DNA of 64,000 nucleotides, from contig CAWFMB010000011.1 in assembly GCA_963816685.1 (NCBI GenBank), forward strand, positions 113,807 to 177,806, given 5' to 3'. The position numbers and the translations under genes are program-made. Below the pieces are notes generated by a model. The model was not told the DNA's origin and did no database searches. It saw only the letters and a program-made list of their open reading frames with translations. This DNA is from CAVYUC01 sp963816685 (GTDB lineage Bacteria; Bacteroidota; Bacteroidia; Bacteroidales; Prolixibacteraceae). Of the stretch, positions 1 to 9,464 are shown in pieces. Numbering within the stretch: the first letter of the stretch is position 1; each line of letters opens with the position of its first letter.

Positions 1-2
1 CA

Positions 3-764
3 CAAAAGATAGAACTGGAACTAAATGATGCCTGGTATAAAATTGAAAAATTTGAACGGTATTATAAACCCATTCCTTTAAACCGAACCACCCTTGACCT
101 ATTCAACCGGGGCAAAATAAAATATTTTGAAGCCCGTCATGAATACGAACAAAATGAAATTAAAAAGTCACTAAAATTAATTGCAAAAGCATCAGAAAAC
201 TTATCACAGGCAGAGAAAACCGCCTATTTTAAGCTTCGTGATTTTTACAGTGGATTTCCCGAATGGGAAAAGAATTACCAGTTAGCCCGTGCCCTTTCTA
301 AAAAAGGGCAGCCGGTAATATTAATCGATAAAATGCAATCGACCTGCACTTTATTAAAATCGGGCAAGGAAGTTAAAAGTTTTTCAGCTGAATTTGGCCC
401 CAACTGGATGGGCGACAAAATGAGAAGTGGCGACCGTGCTACTCCCGAAGGAGTTTATAAAATTACTGCCAAAAAAAACGGTTCCGGTACTAAATACAAC
501 AAAGCACTGCTGCTTGATTATCCGAATAAACAGGATAAAGTACGTTTTAACCAGATGCGCAAATCGGGAAAACTTGCAAAAAATGTTTCCATCGGCGGCC
601 TGATTGAAATCCATGGCGGAGGCGACAAAGGCATCCACTGGACCGACGGCTGCATAGCACTGGCCAATAAAGATATGGATGCTGTTTTTACATTGTGTAC
701 AGTCAACACTCCGGTTATAATTATCGGTTCAAGACAAACCATGGAAGAATATCTGAGCAACTGA
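3..764 (+). CDS. L,D-transpeptidase (YkuD domain), 5' end outside window
   Basis: The reading frame is open from base 3 with no stop, so the gene begins before the window and 253 residues are visible. The N-terminal ~100 residues are charged and helical and match no family I know. The C-terminal ~145 residues are a YkuD/ErfK L,D-transpeptidase domain: a conserved His in IEIHGGG, then HWTDGCIAL with the catalytic Cys. This family cross-links peptidoglycan peptides (3-3 links) or attaches proteins to peptidoglycan in the periplasm. Asp replaces the more usual Ser/His/Arg before the GC. The stop overlaps the next start (ATGA), so it is co-translated with a second L,D-transpeptidase. The ATG at 333 is internal and too late to be the start. 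Confidence 0.85.
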   Translation, partial: QKIELELNDAWYKIEKFERYYKPIPLNRTTLDLFNRGKIKYFEARHEYEQNEIKKSLKLIAKASENLSQAEKTAYFKLRDFYSGFPEWEKNYQLARALSKKGQPVILIDKMQSTCTLLKSGKEVKSFSAEFGPNWMGDKMRSGDRATPEGVYKITAKKNGSGTKYNKALLLDYPNKQDKVRFNQMRKSGKLAKNVSIGGLIEIHGGGDKGIHWTDGCIALANKDMDAVFTLCTVNTPVIIIGSRQTMEEYLSN

Positions 765-1441
765 TGAAAGCTTTAAAGAATATTTTATTGTCGTGCATTT
801 TTGTTTGTTCCGTTTTAACTGCAATTCTTTTATTTGCAGCCGGAAACCTTCTGTTTATTCCAAATACCGGATACCGGATTTTTAATGATGTGTTATCCCA
901 AAATTCAGCAGCCGATTCAATTCAAGTTTCGGCAAGAGAAATTACGGAACTTAAAAATAAAGCAAAACTGCTTCAAAATAAACTGGACAGGTTGACTCCC
1001 GGAGGCGTTTTTCTGGTTATCAATACATCTGAAAATTCTTTTAAATTGTACAAAAAAAACCAATTGCTCCTGAAAGGATTATGTTCCACCGGCAGTTTTA
1101 TTCATCTGGAAGTCGACAGCACCCAAAGCTGGATATTTGAAACTCCAAAAGGAATATTAACGGTGAAAAGCAAGATAGTTGATCCCGTGTGGCGAAAACC
1201 GGACTGGGCCTTTATTGAAGAAGGATTACCGGTTCCTCCGGCAAATGATGCGTCGCGTTTCGAAAGCGGAGTTTTGGGCGATTATGCCCTCAGTCTTGGA
1301 AACGGATACCTGATTCACGGCACGCTGTACCAGCGCCTGCTTGGAATGCCGGTAACTCATGGTTGTGTGCGGCTGAACGATGAAGATTTAAATGTGGTCT
1401 ATCATTCAATGGAAGTGGGTTCAAAGGTTTTTATTTATTAA
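764..1441 (+). CDS. membrane-anchored L,D-transpeptidase (YkuD domain)
   Basis: 225 aa from the ATG at 764, which overlaps the previous stop by one base; an in-frame TTG at 695 lies inside the upstream gene and is unlikely. Residues ~5-27 form a hydrophobic signal-anchor. A short coiled-coil-like stretch (~50-75) precedes a YkuD domain with LIHGTLYQRLLG and the catalytic THGCVRLND. This is the textbook HXX14-17[S/T]HGChN arrangement, unlike the neighbour's TDGC. It probably acts on peptidoglycan at the outer face of the inner membrane. It lies between another L,D-transpeptidase and an unknown membrane protein, with 1-bp spacing to the latter, so the three are probably one transcript. Confidence 0.88.
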   Translation: MKALKNILLSCIFVCSVLTAILLFAAGNLLFIPNTGYRIFNDVLSQNSAADSIQVSAREITELKNKAKLLQNKLDRLTPGGVFLVINTSENSFKLYKKNQLLLKGLCSTGSFIHLEVDSTQSWIFETPKGILTVKSKIVDPVWRKPDWAFIEEGLPVPPANDASRFESGVLGDYALSLGNGYLIHGTLYQRLLGMPVTHGCVRLNDEDLNVVYHSMEVGSKVFIY

Positions 1442-1442
1442 A

Positions 1443-2210
1443 ATGAACAGAAAAAATTTCTACCTGAAATATAAACGCTGGATTTTGGCTGGTGCTGCTA
1501 TCTGGAGTATTTTACTGATCGTATTTTTGATACGCATGGGATGGATTATTCATTCTTCCTATCAATATGCTAAATTGATTCAGCATTCCACTTTTGAAAA
1601 TAACAAGCCGCAGCCTCAATTCCAAGACATGAAAGCATGGGAAATTCAGAAAGAAATAAATTGGCTCGAACAGCAGCTTGTTTTGGCAAAATCAGATTCC
1701 ATGTCACTGGGAATTAATCTCCGTGACAGTTTGCTGCAGGTGCAGTTAAAAGGAACAGTACTTTTACAGGCAAAAATCCTGTGCCAAAAACCCGGTAATT
1801 TTCTTGAAGAAATCAGTCCCATAGTTTACCAGCAGCTTTTCAATACTTCCAAAACGATTTATGCTGAAGGTGCAAACCTTCCGAAGAAACCAATTAAGAA
1901 AGTACTGGTTTCCAATGTTGCTATAAATTCAGGTGATGTCAATACAAAAGAAATAGCAGATCCCCATTTGTTTTGGCAGTTTTATTTTAGCAACAACATA
2001 AAGGTGGTGGTAAATGGCATTACATTAAACCCCGATTCCATTCCTGCTGTTACCGTTCAAAAAGATTTAATTAAAACAAACCTGGCAGATTTGCTGCAGC
2101 ACCCGAAAACCCCGGGATCCCCAACACTTTATTTATGGCTGAACGACAAAGAAGCAAAAGCCATTTACCGTGCTTTACCCGAAAAAGCAAGGATTATTTT
2201 TCTGAATTAA
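1443..2210 (+). CDS. uncharacterised single-pass membrane protein, L,D-transpeptidase operon
   Basis: 255 aa from the ATG at 1443, one base after the preceding stop; the longer frame from 1392 overlaps the upstream gene. A positively charged N terminus (MNRKNFYLKYKR) precedes one membrane helix at ~13-33. The remaining ~220 residues should be periplasmic, with a helical region (~60-100) and a mixed C-terminal domain. I recognise no family. Its place behind two L,D-transpeptidases suggests a cell-wall role, which is inference from position only. Its last 17 bases overlap the end of the convergent nucleoside hydrolase gene. Confidence 0.75.
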   Translation: MNRKNFYLKYKRWILAGAAIWSILLIVFLIRMGWIIHSSYQYAKLIQHSTFENNKPQPQFQDMKAWEIQKEINWLEQQLVLAKSDSMSLGINLRDSLLQVQLKGTVLLQAKILCQKPGNFLEEISPIVYQQLFNTSKTIYAEGANLPKKPIKKVLVSNVAINSGDVNTKEIADPHLFWQFYFSNNIKVVVNGITLNPDSIPAVTVQKDLIKTNLADLLQHPKTPGSPTLYLWLNDKEAKAIYRALPEKARIIFLN

Positions 2211-3183
2211 AACCAGCCAGCTTTTCAAACAAATCCCTGAAAATGGCATCGCGGTTTAGCCAATTAGCCATGCGTATAAAATGCCGCGAACGGTCAACAC
2301 TGAATGTTACCTGGTCGGTTAAAATGGGGCTGTGAACCAAATCAGTAGGCAGCCACGACGGATTAACCAGCCACGCCACTCCTGTTACATCCCAGATTAC
2401 TTTTGACCACGCCGGACGACCACCGCTGTATTCCACAACAATGTTGTACAAATAATCAGACAGTTCATTTTTGCCTTCGAGGTAGTATTTCAGTTCCGGA
2501 ATGGTGGTATGAAAATGGGAAATCACCGGATTGGTCGGCATCACCACAAATGGAACTCCCGAATTAAAGACCACCTGTGCAGCTTTCACATCCTGAATAA
2601 GGTTGAATTCCCGCTGGTGCGGCCAGCTGAAATCATTTCCGCCCAGCCAGACCACCACAATATTTTTTATGATTTCGGGCTCCATTAATATGGCCGATGC
2701 AATATTGGTAATACATCCAACTGTTACTACATAAAGTGGATTTTCGGGACTACTGTCTTTGGCTTTATTTATCAGATCAAGTGCAGCCTCGCTGCGAATG
2801 GGCTGCGAAATATCCTGCAGGTAATTGCCGGAACCACGAAAAGCAAAACCTTCAGGCGATTTACCCAGCATTTTCAGCAACCGCAGAATTTCCTGGTAAC
2901 TTTTCTCCATGCCGTCGCCGGCATTTTCCGACCGGTCGTTGTGAAACGGTGCAGCATAAACCGCCTGCAAATCAATTTTATCTTTTGAAAGATATGCATA
3001 CGCCAGCGCAAACTGATCGTCCACTTCATTGTAGGTATCGGTATCCAGCACCATCCGTACTTTACCGGTTGGCGGCTTTAGCATGTTTAATCGCGTACAT
3101 TCATCCATTTCAGGATAATTTTGAGCTGATAACAAGTAAACTGATAAAAAAAGTAAAAGACTGGTTAATGATAATTTGTTCAT
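2194..3183 (-). CDS. secreted nucleoside hydrolase (IUNH family)
   Basis: 329 aa. Residues 1-20 are a signal peptide (ends near LLSAQNYP). The mature N terminus has MVLDTDTYNEVDDQFALAYA, the Ca2+-binding DTD...DD signature of inosine-uridine nucleoside hydrolases, which cleave the N-glycosidic bond of nucleosides. A central VTVGCITNIASAI matches the family's conserved TG(x)LTN region. The Thr-Tyr-Asn-Glu variant of the N-terminal loop, in place of Pro-Gly-Xaa, is common in exported Bacteroidota members as I recall them, where substrates are mostly untested. It stands alone, converging on the cell-wall operon and diverging from the receiver protein across ~350 bp. Confidence 0.8.
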   Translation of the reverse strand: MNKLSLTSLLLFLSVYLLSAQNYPEMDECTRLNMLKPPTGKVRMVLDTDTYNEVDDQFALAYAYLSKDKIDLQAVYAAPFHNDRSENAGDGMEKSYQEILRLLKMLGKSPEGFAFRGSGNYLQDISQPIRSEAALDLINKAKDSSPENPLYVVTVGCITNIASAILMEPEIIKNIVVVWLGGNDFSWPHQREFNLIQDVKAAQVVFNSGVPFVVMPTNPVISHFHTTIPELKYYLEGKNELSDYLYNIVVEYSGGRPAWSKVIWDVTGVAWLVNPSWLPTDLVHSPILTDQVTFSVDRSRHFIRMANWLNRDAIFRDLFEKLAGFNSEK

Positions 3184-3537
3184 TGATTCAGGTTATTATT
3201 GAATAGTTTTTATACGTTATACTCCACTTTTATGAACAGATGGAAGAAACCATAAATTCGACTGTAATAATAACAAATTCAAAGCATATTTTTCAGCCAT
3301 CCTGTATCCGGATTTTAAATGTTTAAAAATATAATTTAGTCAACCAATAACAAAAACAATGGAATAAAACCTGAGCGATAGTTTCCGGTTTGCTGATTTT
3401 AATATTCGAATGGCATAGATTTCAGTTTTTTGTAAGCTTTACGCCAGATTTTAATATTTTTGAACTTCATTAAATTATCAGTTCTGTAAAAATAAATATT
3501 TCAGAGCCTTTTACCTGTAAACTATTAAAACCTTATT
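3184..3537. other. intergenic region between divergent genes
   Basis: About 350 bp of AT-rich sequence between the divergent nucleoside hydrolase and receiver-protein genes. It must contain both promoters. I see no tRNA, strong hairpin or convincing TTG-N20-TAnnTTTG promoter. Confidence 0.4.
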
Positions 3538-4032
3538 ATGAAAAACTATCTTATCTGTGTTGTTGAAGATAACAAAATCTACAACCACCTTGTGACAGAA
3601 TATCTGAAGAAGAATGGCTTTCAAAGGGTAAAATCGTATTATTCGGGACAGGAATGTATTCAGTCACTTCATAAAGAAGAATTACCCGATATAATTATTC
3701 AGGATTACCATATGCAGGACATGACCGGAATTGATGTGCTGCGCAAGGTAAAAAAAGAAAGCCCAAAATCAGATTTTATTTTTCTTACTGCAAACGATAG
3801 TACCGAAATCGCTGTAAACAGTATCAAATATGGTGCATTTGATTATATCATAAAAAATGAAGTTGCCCTTGACAAGGTGAATGACAAGATTAAGAAAATA
3901 ATCAGACGAAAAGATTTGGAAAATAAAAACAGGCAAATCAGAAAATACATGTGGATGTTTTTAGTTGTCATTTTAGTAATTATTGTTTTTTCCTTTCTGC
4001 ACTTTGTGCTGAATGCGTTCGGATGGCAATAG
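3538..4032 (+). CDS. response-regulator receiver protein with C-terminal transmembrane anchor
   Basis: 164 aa. Residues 1-~122 are a CheY-like receiver domain: acidic pocket VVEDN, phospho-acceptor Asp in IIIQDYHM, switch Thr in IFLTAND, and the conserved Lys in DYIIKNE. There is no DNA-binding or enzymatic output domain. A basic linker (KKIIRRKDLENKNRQIRK) leads to one strongly hydrophobic helix at ~138-158 and a five-residue tail. The receiver would therefore sit on the cytoplasmic face of the membrane. No partner kinase is adjacent. The stop is natural and nothing downstream continues the frame. A membrane-tethered single-domain receiver is unusual. Confidence 0.85.
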   Translation: MKNYLICVVEDNKIYNHLVTEYLKKNGFQRVKSYYSGQECIQSLHKEELPDIIIQDYHMQDMTGIDVLRKVKKESPKSDFIFLTANDSTEIAVNSIKYGAFDYIIKNEVALDKVNDKIKKIIRRKDLENKNRQIRKYMWMFLVVILVIIVFSFLHFVLNAFGWQ

Positions 4033-4715
4033 ACAATCATTTTAAAAATTACGCGGGGGAAAAATAAAACAGATGAAACACTGCACAATAATCTGTTTTT
4101 ATACGGATGCAAAGATGCAGCGATATGAATCGTTAAAATAAATGGATTGGAGAGAAAGAACATTAAGCCGGTAATGCACTGTTTCCTGAATAAAATGTTG
4201 TTATGACCTCCTAAAAGAAAAGGTACCGAAAAAATCTTTTCCCTGTCCCGGCATGGCCGTCGTTATACCAACCATATACCTGCAATAATAAAAATCGAAT
4301 TTAATCCGTCCATGGTATATCGAAAGTAAGGTGAAAACCGGTATAAAACTGCTTTGGCAGGCACATCAAATCCTGCTGCAAAAACAGCATTACCTCTTAT
4401 CCATCTGTTAAGATCGTTTAACACCACTTCTGTAAAATTTTTAAATACGACTAAAAAACAGGTAAATGTTTTTATAATTTCGAGGTTAATGCTTCTGCTG
4501 AATCGTTACACTTTAAATCAAAACTTTCAGAATTGATGAAAGAGGGGTTGGTGATATACTGTTTTTTGTACGGATGAATGCAGATTGAGGTATAGAAAAT
4601 TTTTACTCTATCGAAAAATTAGAGCGATCCGCAACAGATTAAATAATAATGCGATATCCCGCAATAAAGCATTTGCCGGTTGGACAAATGCTTTATTCAT
4701 TCATTTCAAATCCCG
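4033..4715. other. 683-bp gene-poor region
   Basis: Apart from the terminator-like hairpin at 4663-4697 I see no gene. A 60-codon frame at 4354-4536 has no start context or family resemblance. Two loosely similar stretches near 4090-4118 and 4559-4589 (both contain TACGGATG followed by ATGCAG) may be remnants of a duplication. Confidence 0.4.
4663..4697 (-). terminator. hairpin after the POT transporter gene
   Basis: A perfect 13-bp inverted repeat, AATAAAGCATTTG / CAAATGCTTTATT, with a 9-nt loop lies just past the transporter stop at 4716. The distal arm ends in TTTATT rather than a long T run, so it is a plausible rather than ideal intrinsic terminator. Confidence 0.6.
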
Positions 4716-6410
4716 TTATTCCTTTATATTCTCCTCTTTCTGTTCAGTTTCAGTATGCTGTTTCATAACCCTGTTTAACCATGGCAGCATTGAAAAAATT
4801 AAGATTACCGAAACCATTGCAAGCAGTGCATTTGTTGTAAAAAAGTAGGCTTTGTTTTCATACGTCTCCCACATTCCTGAAAGCACCCCTGAAAGTTTAT
4901 TGCCGATGGAAGTAGATAAAAACCACCCACCCATCATTAGGGCAGTAATCCGCGGCGGACTTAACTTTGAAACAAGTGACAGGCCCATCGGACTTAAACA
5001 CAATTCGCCAATGGTAATGACTGCATAAGTTCCGAAAAGCCATCCCGGCGAAACTTTATGCGCCCCGTTGTTTGAAGCAATTACGGCAAATATCATAACG
5101 ACTGCTGATAATGCAGTTATTACCATTCCCCAACCAATTTTTGCCGGAGTTGATACCGGCCCTTTCTTTCTTTTACGGGCCAGATAATTAAAAAATCCCA
5201 CCACCAGCGGTGTAAACAATATGATGAATCCCGGATTAATGGATTGAAATATTTCAGGAGAAATCAGGCTGGCCTTTCCGGATTCCGGCCATTCATCTTT
5301 AGGAATATTTTCAAAATACGGATTGGGTTGCATTTCAACTATTGGTTCTCCGTTTTCATTAAGTACCGGTGCTCCGTGCAAATCAGTTTTTGGTACTGCT
5401 CTTAATTCTGTTGTAACAGTCTGGTCCAGGTTTAACTTTTCTATTGGTTTCTCAATTGCCTCAGGTACTTCACGATTTGTGTATTTCTGCGCCCAGACTG
5501 TTAATGCGGCGCCATTCTGATGAAAGATAGCCCAGAAAATAATGACCGAACCAAAAACTGCCAGCAAAGCTTTTATCGGTTGTTTTTCATCTTTCTTTGC
5601 TGTCCGGTAAATGTTATAATAGAAAATCACCACCACAAGGCTGAAAAAGATAAACGCATCCGTGGAGTCGGAGCTGAAAATATTACCAGGAATCAGCCAT
5701 CCCACAACACCTGCAACAGTAGCCGGGAGAAATAACGTTTTAATGATTTTACCCATTGACATATCTTCTTTTGTAGGTGGCGAAATCTTATCGACTTTCT
5801 TTATGTTTTCAGTAAACATCTGACCTGTCCAAAACCAGATTACACCGATTAGCATTCCCACTCCGGCAGCGGCAAATGCCCATCCCCAGCCATAATTTAT
5901 TCGCAGGTAGGCAGCAATAAAGTTGCAAATGAAAGCGCCAATATTGATACCCATATAAAAAATATTGTACCCGCTGTCCTTCATATCGCGGTACTTTGGA
6001 TTCGAGTCATAAATTTTCCCCACAAGGGCTGAAATATTGGGTTTAAACAAACCATTTCCCATAATTATCAGCAAAAGCGCCAGAAAAAATGCAGTTTCGT
6101 TATTGATTGCCAGCAGGAAATAACCGGCTGAAAATAACAGCCCGCCAATTGTTATTGATAGCCGGTAACCAATGTATCGATCTGCCAGCAGTCCGCCTAT
6201 AAATGGAGTTAAATATACCAATGCCAAATATGAACCATAAATATCAGAAGCTTTCAGGGCAGTAAAACCCATGCCGGGAAACTGACTGTCTTTACTTGCT
6301 GTCATATACAGAAAGAAAATGCCTATCAAAAGATAAAACCCAAATCTTTCCCACATTTCAGTAAAAAATAATACCATTAAACCCTTTGGGTGCTTTCCAT
6401 GTTTTGCCAT
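4716..6410 (-). CDS. proton-dependent oligopeptide transporter (POT/PTR family)
   Basis: 564 aa polytopic inner-membrane protein of the major facilitator superfamily. The N terminus (FFTEMWERFGFYLLIG) is the POT signature ExxERFxYY region, with the proton-coupling Glu/Arg and one Tyr changed to Phe. A second signature region reads YNIFYMGINIGAFICN. It imports di- and tripeptides with protons. A ~100-residue hydrophilic insertion (~residues 300-400, between predicted helices) is larger than in E. coli Dtp proteins and resembles insertions known in other Bacteroidota POT proteins. The C-terminal tail is Glu-rich. It is monocistronic with a hairpin downstream. Confidence 0.9.
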   Translation of the reverse strand: MAKHGKHPKGLMVLFFTEMWERFGFYLLIGIFFLYMTASKDSQFPGMGFTALKASDIYGSYLALVYLTPFIGGLLADRYIGYRLSITIGGLLFSAGYFLLAINNETAFFLALLLIIMGNGLFKPNISALVGKIYDSNPKYRDMKDSGYNIFYMGINIGAFICNFIAAYLRINYGWGWAFAAAGVGMLIGVIWFWTGQMFTENIKKVDKISPPTKEDMSMGKIIKTLFLPATVAGVVGWLIPGNIFSSDSTDAFIFFSLVVVIFYYNIYRTAKKDEKQPIKALLAVFGSVIIFWAIFHQNGAALTVWAQKYTNREVPEAIEKPIEKLNLDQTVTTELRAVPKTDLHGAPVLNENGEPIVEMQPNPYFENIPKDEWPESGKASLISPEIFQSINPGFIILFTPLVVGFFNYLARKRKKGPVSTPAKIGWGMVITALSAVVMIFAVIASNNGAHKVSPGWLFGTYAVITIGELCLSPMGLSLVSKLSPPRITALMMGGWFLSTSIGNKLSGVLSGMWETYENKAYFFTTNALLAMVSVILIFSMLPWLNRVMKQHTETEQKEENIKE

Positions 6411-6618
6411 TGAGAATTGATTTTTGAATAAATTAATGCTTTTTCAAAATTGAGTGAAATGGACAAATATAAAAATCTTTCAAGGTAGTACAACCTGATA
6501 AAATTCAGTCCTTCAGTTTAAACTGAAAAAAAACGCAGGATTTTACATACTAAAAGCGACAAATAACGACCCTGTTTCACCATCAATTTTTTTGTAATTT
6601 TACAATAAATTCTTCTTT

Positions 6619-8133
6619 ATGAAACTTTTCACCACAAAACAAATTGCCGGTATTGACAAATATACAATTGAAAACGAGCCTGTTGCCGATATCGATTTAA
6701 TGGAACGGGCTGCTTTACAAATTACCAACTGGCTGATAAAGCGCACTTCAACCGAACAAAAAATCATGTTTTTTGCCGGCCCCGGAAACAATGGAGGTGA
6801 TGCACTTGCCATAGCACGGCAGATGGCTGAATTTGATTATTCATGCGAGGTTTATTTACTGGATTTTGGAAAAGAGTTGAAAGGTTCTCCTAAAACTAAC
6901 TGGGAAAGACTGGAAAAGCAGGCAAGAGTAAAACTTTCGAAAATAGCCCGTCCGGAAGATTTTCCTGTAACAGAAAAGACAGACATTTTTATCGACGGAC
7001 TTTTTGGCTCGGGTTTAAGCCGGCCCCTCAACAATCTACCGGCAGAAATCGTGAAAAAGATAAATTCACTTGATAATCTGGTTATCGCAATTGACATTCC
7101 CAGTGGATTAATGGGTGAAGATAATTCAAAAAACAATGATGAAAATATCGTTCATGCCGATTTCACCCTCACTTTTCAATTTCCTAAAATCAGTTTTTTA
7201 TTCGCTGAAAATGAAAAATATACAGGAAAATGGGAAGTTCTTCCCATTGGTTTACATCCTGACGGAATTGAAAAAGCAGCATCGGAATATTTTTTCACAG
7301 ATAAGGAAATGATAAAAAAAATGCTGCCCCAAAAATCAAAGTTCTCGCACAAGGGAACATTTGGGCATGCCCTTTTAATTGCAGGAAGTTTCGGAAAAAT
7401 GGGAGCTGCAGTGTTATCCTCAAGAGCATGTTTACGGGCAGGTGTTGGATTACTGACTTCACATGTTCCCCGAATGGGATATTCAATCATTCAAACGGCA
7501 GTTCCTGAAGTTATGGCAAGTGTTGACCAGCACGATTCAGTGTTTACCGGTTTTCCTGATTTATCGCCTTTCTCCGCTATTGGAATCGGCCCGGGACTCG
7601 ATAAAAAATACAATTCGCGCCTTGCATTTTGCGAATTGCTGGATAAATCAAAAGTTCCTCTCATAATTGATGCCGACGGATTAAACATCCTCTCTGAAAA
7701 TAAAGATTGGTTAAAAAAGCTTCCTCAAAATACAATACTTACACCACATCCGGGAGAATTTAAACGATTGGTTGGCAGTACTACCGATTCACATGAACGC
7801 ATTATTAAACAACAGGAACTTGCAAAAGAATTTAATTTAATCATTGTGCTAAAAGGCGCTTTTACATCTGTAGCAACTCCTGATGGGCGGTTATATTTCA
7901 ATTCAACCGGAAATCCGGGAATGGCAACCGGTGGCAGCGGTGATGTGTTAACCGGTTTTATTCTTGGCTTGCTGGCACAAGGATTTTCACCTGAAAATGC
8001 AGCAATTGCGGGAGTCTTTCTGCATGGTCTTGCAGCCGATTTGGCGGTTCATCAAAAATCCGAATTTTCATTGGTTGCCGGTGATATTATCAACTTTTTG
8101 GGAAAGGCATTTTTAGATGTTCAAAAAGATTAA
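6619..8133 (+). CDS. nnr: bifunctional NAD(P)H-hydrate epimerase/dehydratase
   Basis: 504 aa. The N-terminal ~210 residues are the YjeF_N epimerase: an LMERA motif, the FAGPGNNGGDALAIARQ dinucleotide-binding loop and IDGLFGSGLSRPL. The C-terminal ~270 residues are the carbohydrate-kinase-like ADP/ATP-dependent dehydratase: HKGTFGHALLIAGS, GIGPGL, LTPHPGEF and the catalytic NPGMATGGSGDVLTG. Together they repair hydrated NADH and NADPH, the epimerase interconverting R and S forms and the dehydratase restoring the coenzyme. Length matches the E. coli fusion. The ATG follows an AT-rich leader without an SD. It converges on the radical-SAM gene. Confidence 0.95.
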   Translation: MKLFTTKQIAGIDKYTIENEPVADIDLMERAALQITNWLIKRTSTEQKIMFFAGPGNNGGDALAIARQMAEFDYSCEVYLLDFGKELKGSPKTNWERLEKQARVKLSKIARPEDFPVTEKTDIFIDGLFGSGLSRPLNNLPAEIVKKINSLDNLVIAIDIPSGLMGEDNSKNNDENIVHADFTLTFQFPKISFLFAENEKYTGKWEVLPIGLHPDGIEKAASEYFFTDKEMIKKMLPQKSKFSHKGTFGHALLIAGSFGKMGAAVLSSRACLRAGVGLLTSHVPRMGYSIIQTAVPEVMASVDQHDSVFTGFPDLSPFSAIGIGPGLDKKYNSRLAFCELLDKSKVPLIIDADGLNILSENKDWLKKLPQNTILTPHPGEFKRLVGSTTDSHERIIKQQELAKEFNLIIVLKGAFTSVATPDGRLYFNSTGNPGMATGGSGDVLTGFILGLLAQGFSPENAAIAGVFLHGLAADLAVHQKSEFSLVAGDIINFLGKAFLDVQKD

Positions 8134-8171
8134 ACACATTTTAAATGAAGGAACATTCAATTCATTAAAAT

Positions 8172-9464
8172 TTAATGAATGGGCGGCAAAGCAGGAGTGT
8201 AATTGGTAAATAAACTTAATTGAGTATCGGTAATTTTCCGTTTCCCGGAAACACTTTCTGTAATTATTTTATGTTTCAGTCTTTCAGGTGTCCAATCAGT
8301 AAATGCTGCGGGCAGTTCATTGGTTGCAATAAAATATTTGGCCCGTTTCATTACCACCCCAATTTTTTGAAGATGATAAAAAGAAAGTTTTCTGAATCGA
8401 CGTGCCTGGACAATCCGCTGTGCCGATTGAACACCGATACCAGGTATCCGCAAAATCAATTCATAATCGGCACGATTGATATCCACCGGAAAAATGTGCA
8501 TATTTCGAAGTGCATAACCCAATTTCGGATCGACATCCAAATCAAGAAATGGTTGATCTTCTGTTAGAATTTCTTCTGCTCTGAACTTATAAAACCGCAT
8601 CAGCCAGTCACTTTGATAAAGACGGTTTTCGCGTACAAGAGGCGGTTTGTTTATTGCCGGCAAACGTTCATCATAATGATTTACCGGAAGGTATCCTGAA
8701 TAATAAACACGCTTCAGGTTGTGACTTTTATATAATCCCGATGAAAGTAATATAATTTGACGGTCAGTATCGGGAGTTGCACCAATAATGAGTTGTGTAC
8801 TTTGTCCGGCCGGAGCAAATTTTGGCGTCCTGCGGAATTTGCGGACTTCTTCTTTATTTTCAAGAATTGAATTCCTTATTTGGCTCATGGGCGTCATAAT
8901 ATCTTTAAAATTCTTTTCAGGCGCCAGCCGCTTCAGGTTTGGCTCAGTTGGTATTTCAATATTTACGCTTAACCGATCGGCATAAAGTCCGGCTATTTTT
9001 ATTAGTTCAGGACTTGCTCCGGGAATTGATTTTAAATGAATGTAACCATTAAAACGTTCTTCCGTCCGCAGTTTTTTAGCTACCTGTACCATTCGTTCCA
9101 TGGTAAAATCCGGATTTTTAATGACTCCCGAACTAAGAAAAAGCCCTTCGATGTAATTTCTCCGGTAAAAACCAATTGTAAGGTTAACGATTTCATCCAC
9201 AGTAAAAGTGGCGCGTGGGTAGTCATTACTGCGGCGGTTAATACAATATGCACAATCATAGATGCAATTGTTGGTCATCAGTATTTTAAACAGGCTTACA
9301 CATCGTCCATCGTCAGTAAAACTATGGCAAATACCACAAAAAACACCGTTACCAATTCCTTTTATAGAATTTGTACGGTTGCTGCCACTTGATGCGCATG
9401 AGATATCAAATTTTGCCGCATCGGCCAGCACTTCCAATTTCTGGTGGATGTTATTCTTATCCAT
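8172..9464 (-). CDS. putative DNA modification/repair radical SAM protein
   Basis: 430 aa from the ATG at 9464. A longer frame to 9554 adds 30 residues rich in basic and aromatic residues unlike the family, so the inner Met (MDKNNIHQKLEVLAD) is chosen. The radical-SAM 4Fe-4S motif is CIYDCAYC. Near the C terminus YELILRIPGIGVQSAQRI is a helix-hairpin-helix motif typical of non-specific DNA binding. This matches the family described as putative DNA modification/repair radical SAM protein, usually paired with a small DUF4130 DNA-metabolism protein. No such partner is adjacent here: downstream is nnr, converging, and upstream is the XRE-S24 regulator, divergent. Confidence 0.85.
   Translation of the reverse strand: MDKNNIHQKLEVLADAAKFDISCASSGSNRTNSIKGIGNGVFCGICHSFTDDGRCVSLFKILMTNNCIYDCAYCINRRSNDYPRATFTVDEIVNLTIGFYRRNYIEGLFLSSGVIKNPDFTMERMVQVAKKLRTEERFNGYIHLKSIPGASPELIKIAGLYADRLSVNIEIPTEPNLKRLAPEKNFKDIMTPMSQIRNSILENKEEVRKFRRTPKFAPAGQSTQLIIGATPDTDRQIILLSSGLYKSHNLKRVYYSGYLPVNHYDERLPAINKPPLVRENRLYQSDWLMRFYKFRAEEILTEDQPFLDLDVDPKLGYALRNMHIFPVDINRADYELILRIPGIGVQSAQRIVQARRFRKLSFYHLQKIGVVMKRAKYFIATNELPAAFTDWTPERLKHKIITESVSGKRKITDTQLSLFTNYTPALPPIH

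Noticed and set aside
4354..4536. Possible 60-aa small gene
   Set aside because: No promoter, no family resemblance and no terminator; composition like surrounding non-coding DNA.
8159..8180. ATTCATTAAA/TTTAATGAAT inverted repeat as a terminator
   Set aside because: All-AT stem without a T run, overlapping the radical-SAM stop codon; too weak to call.
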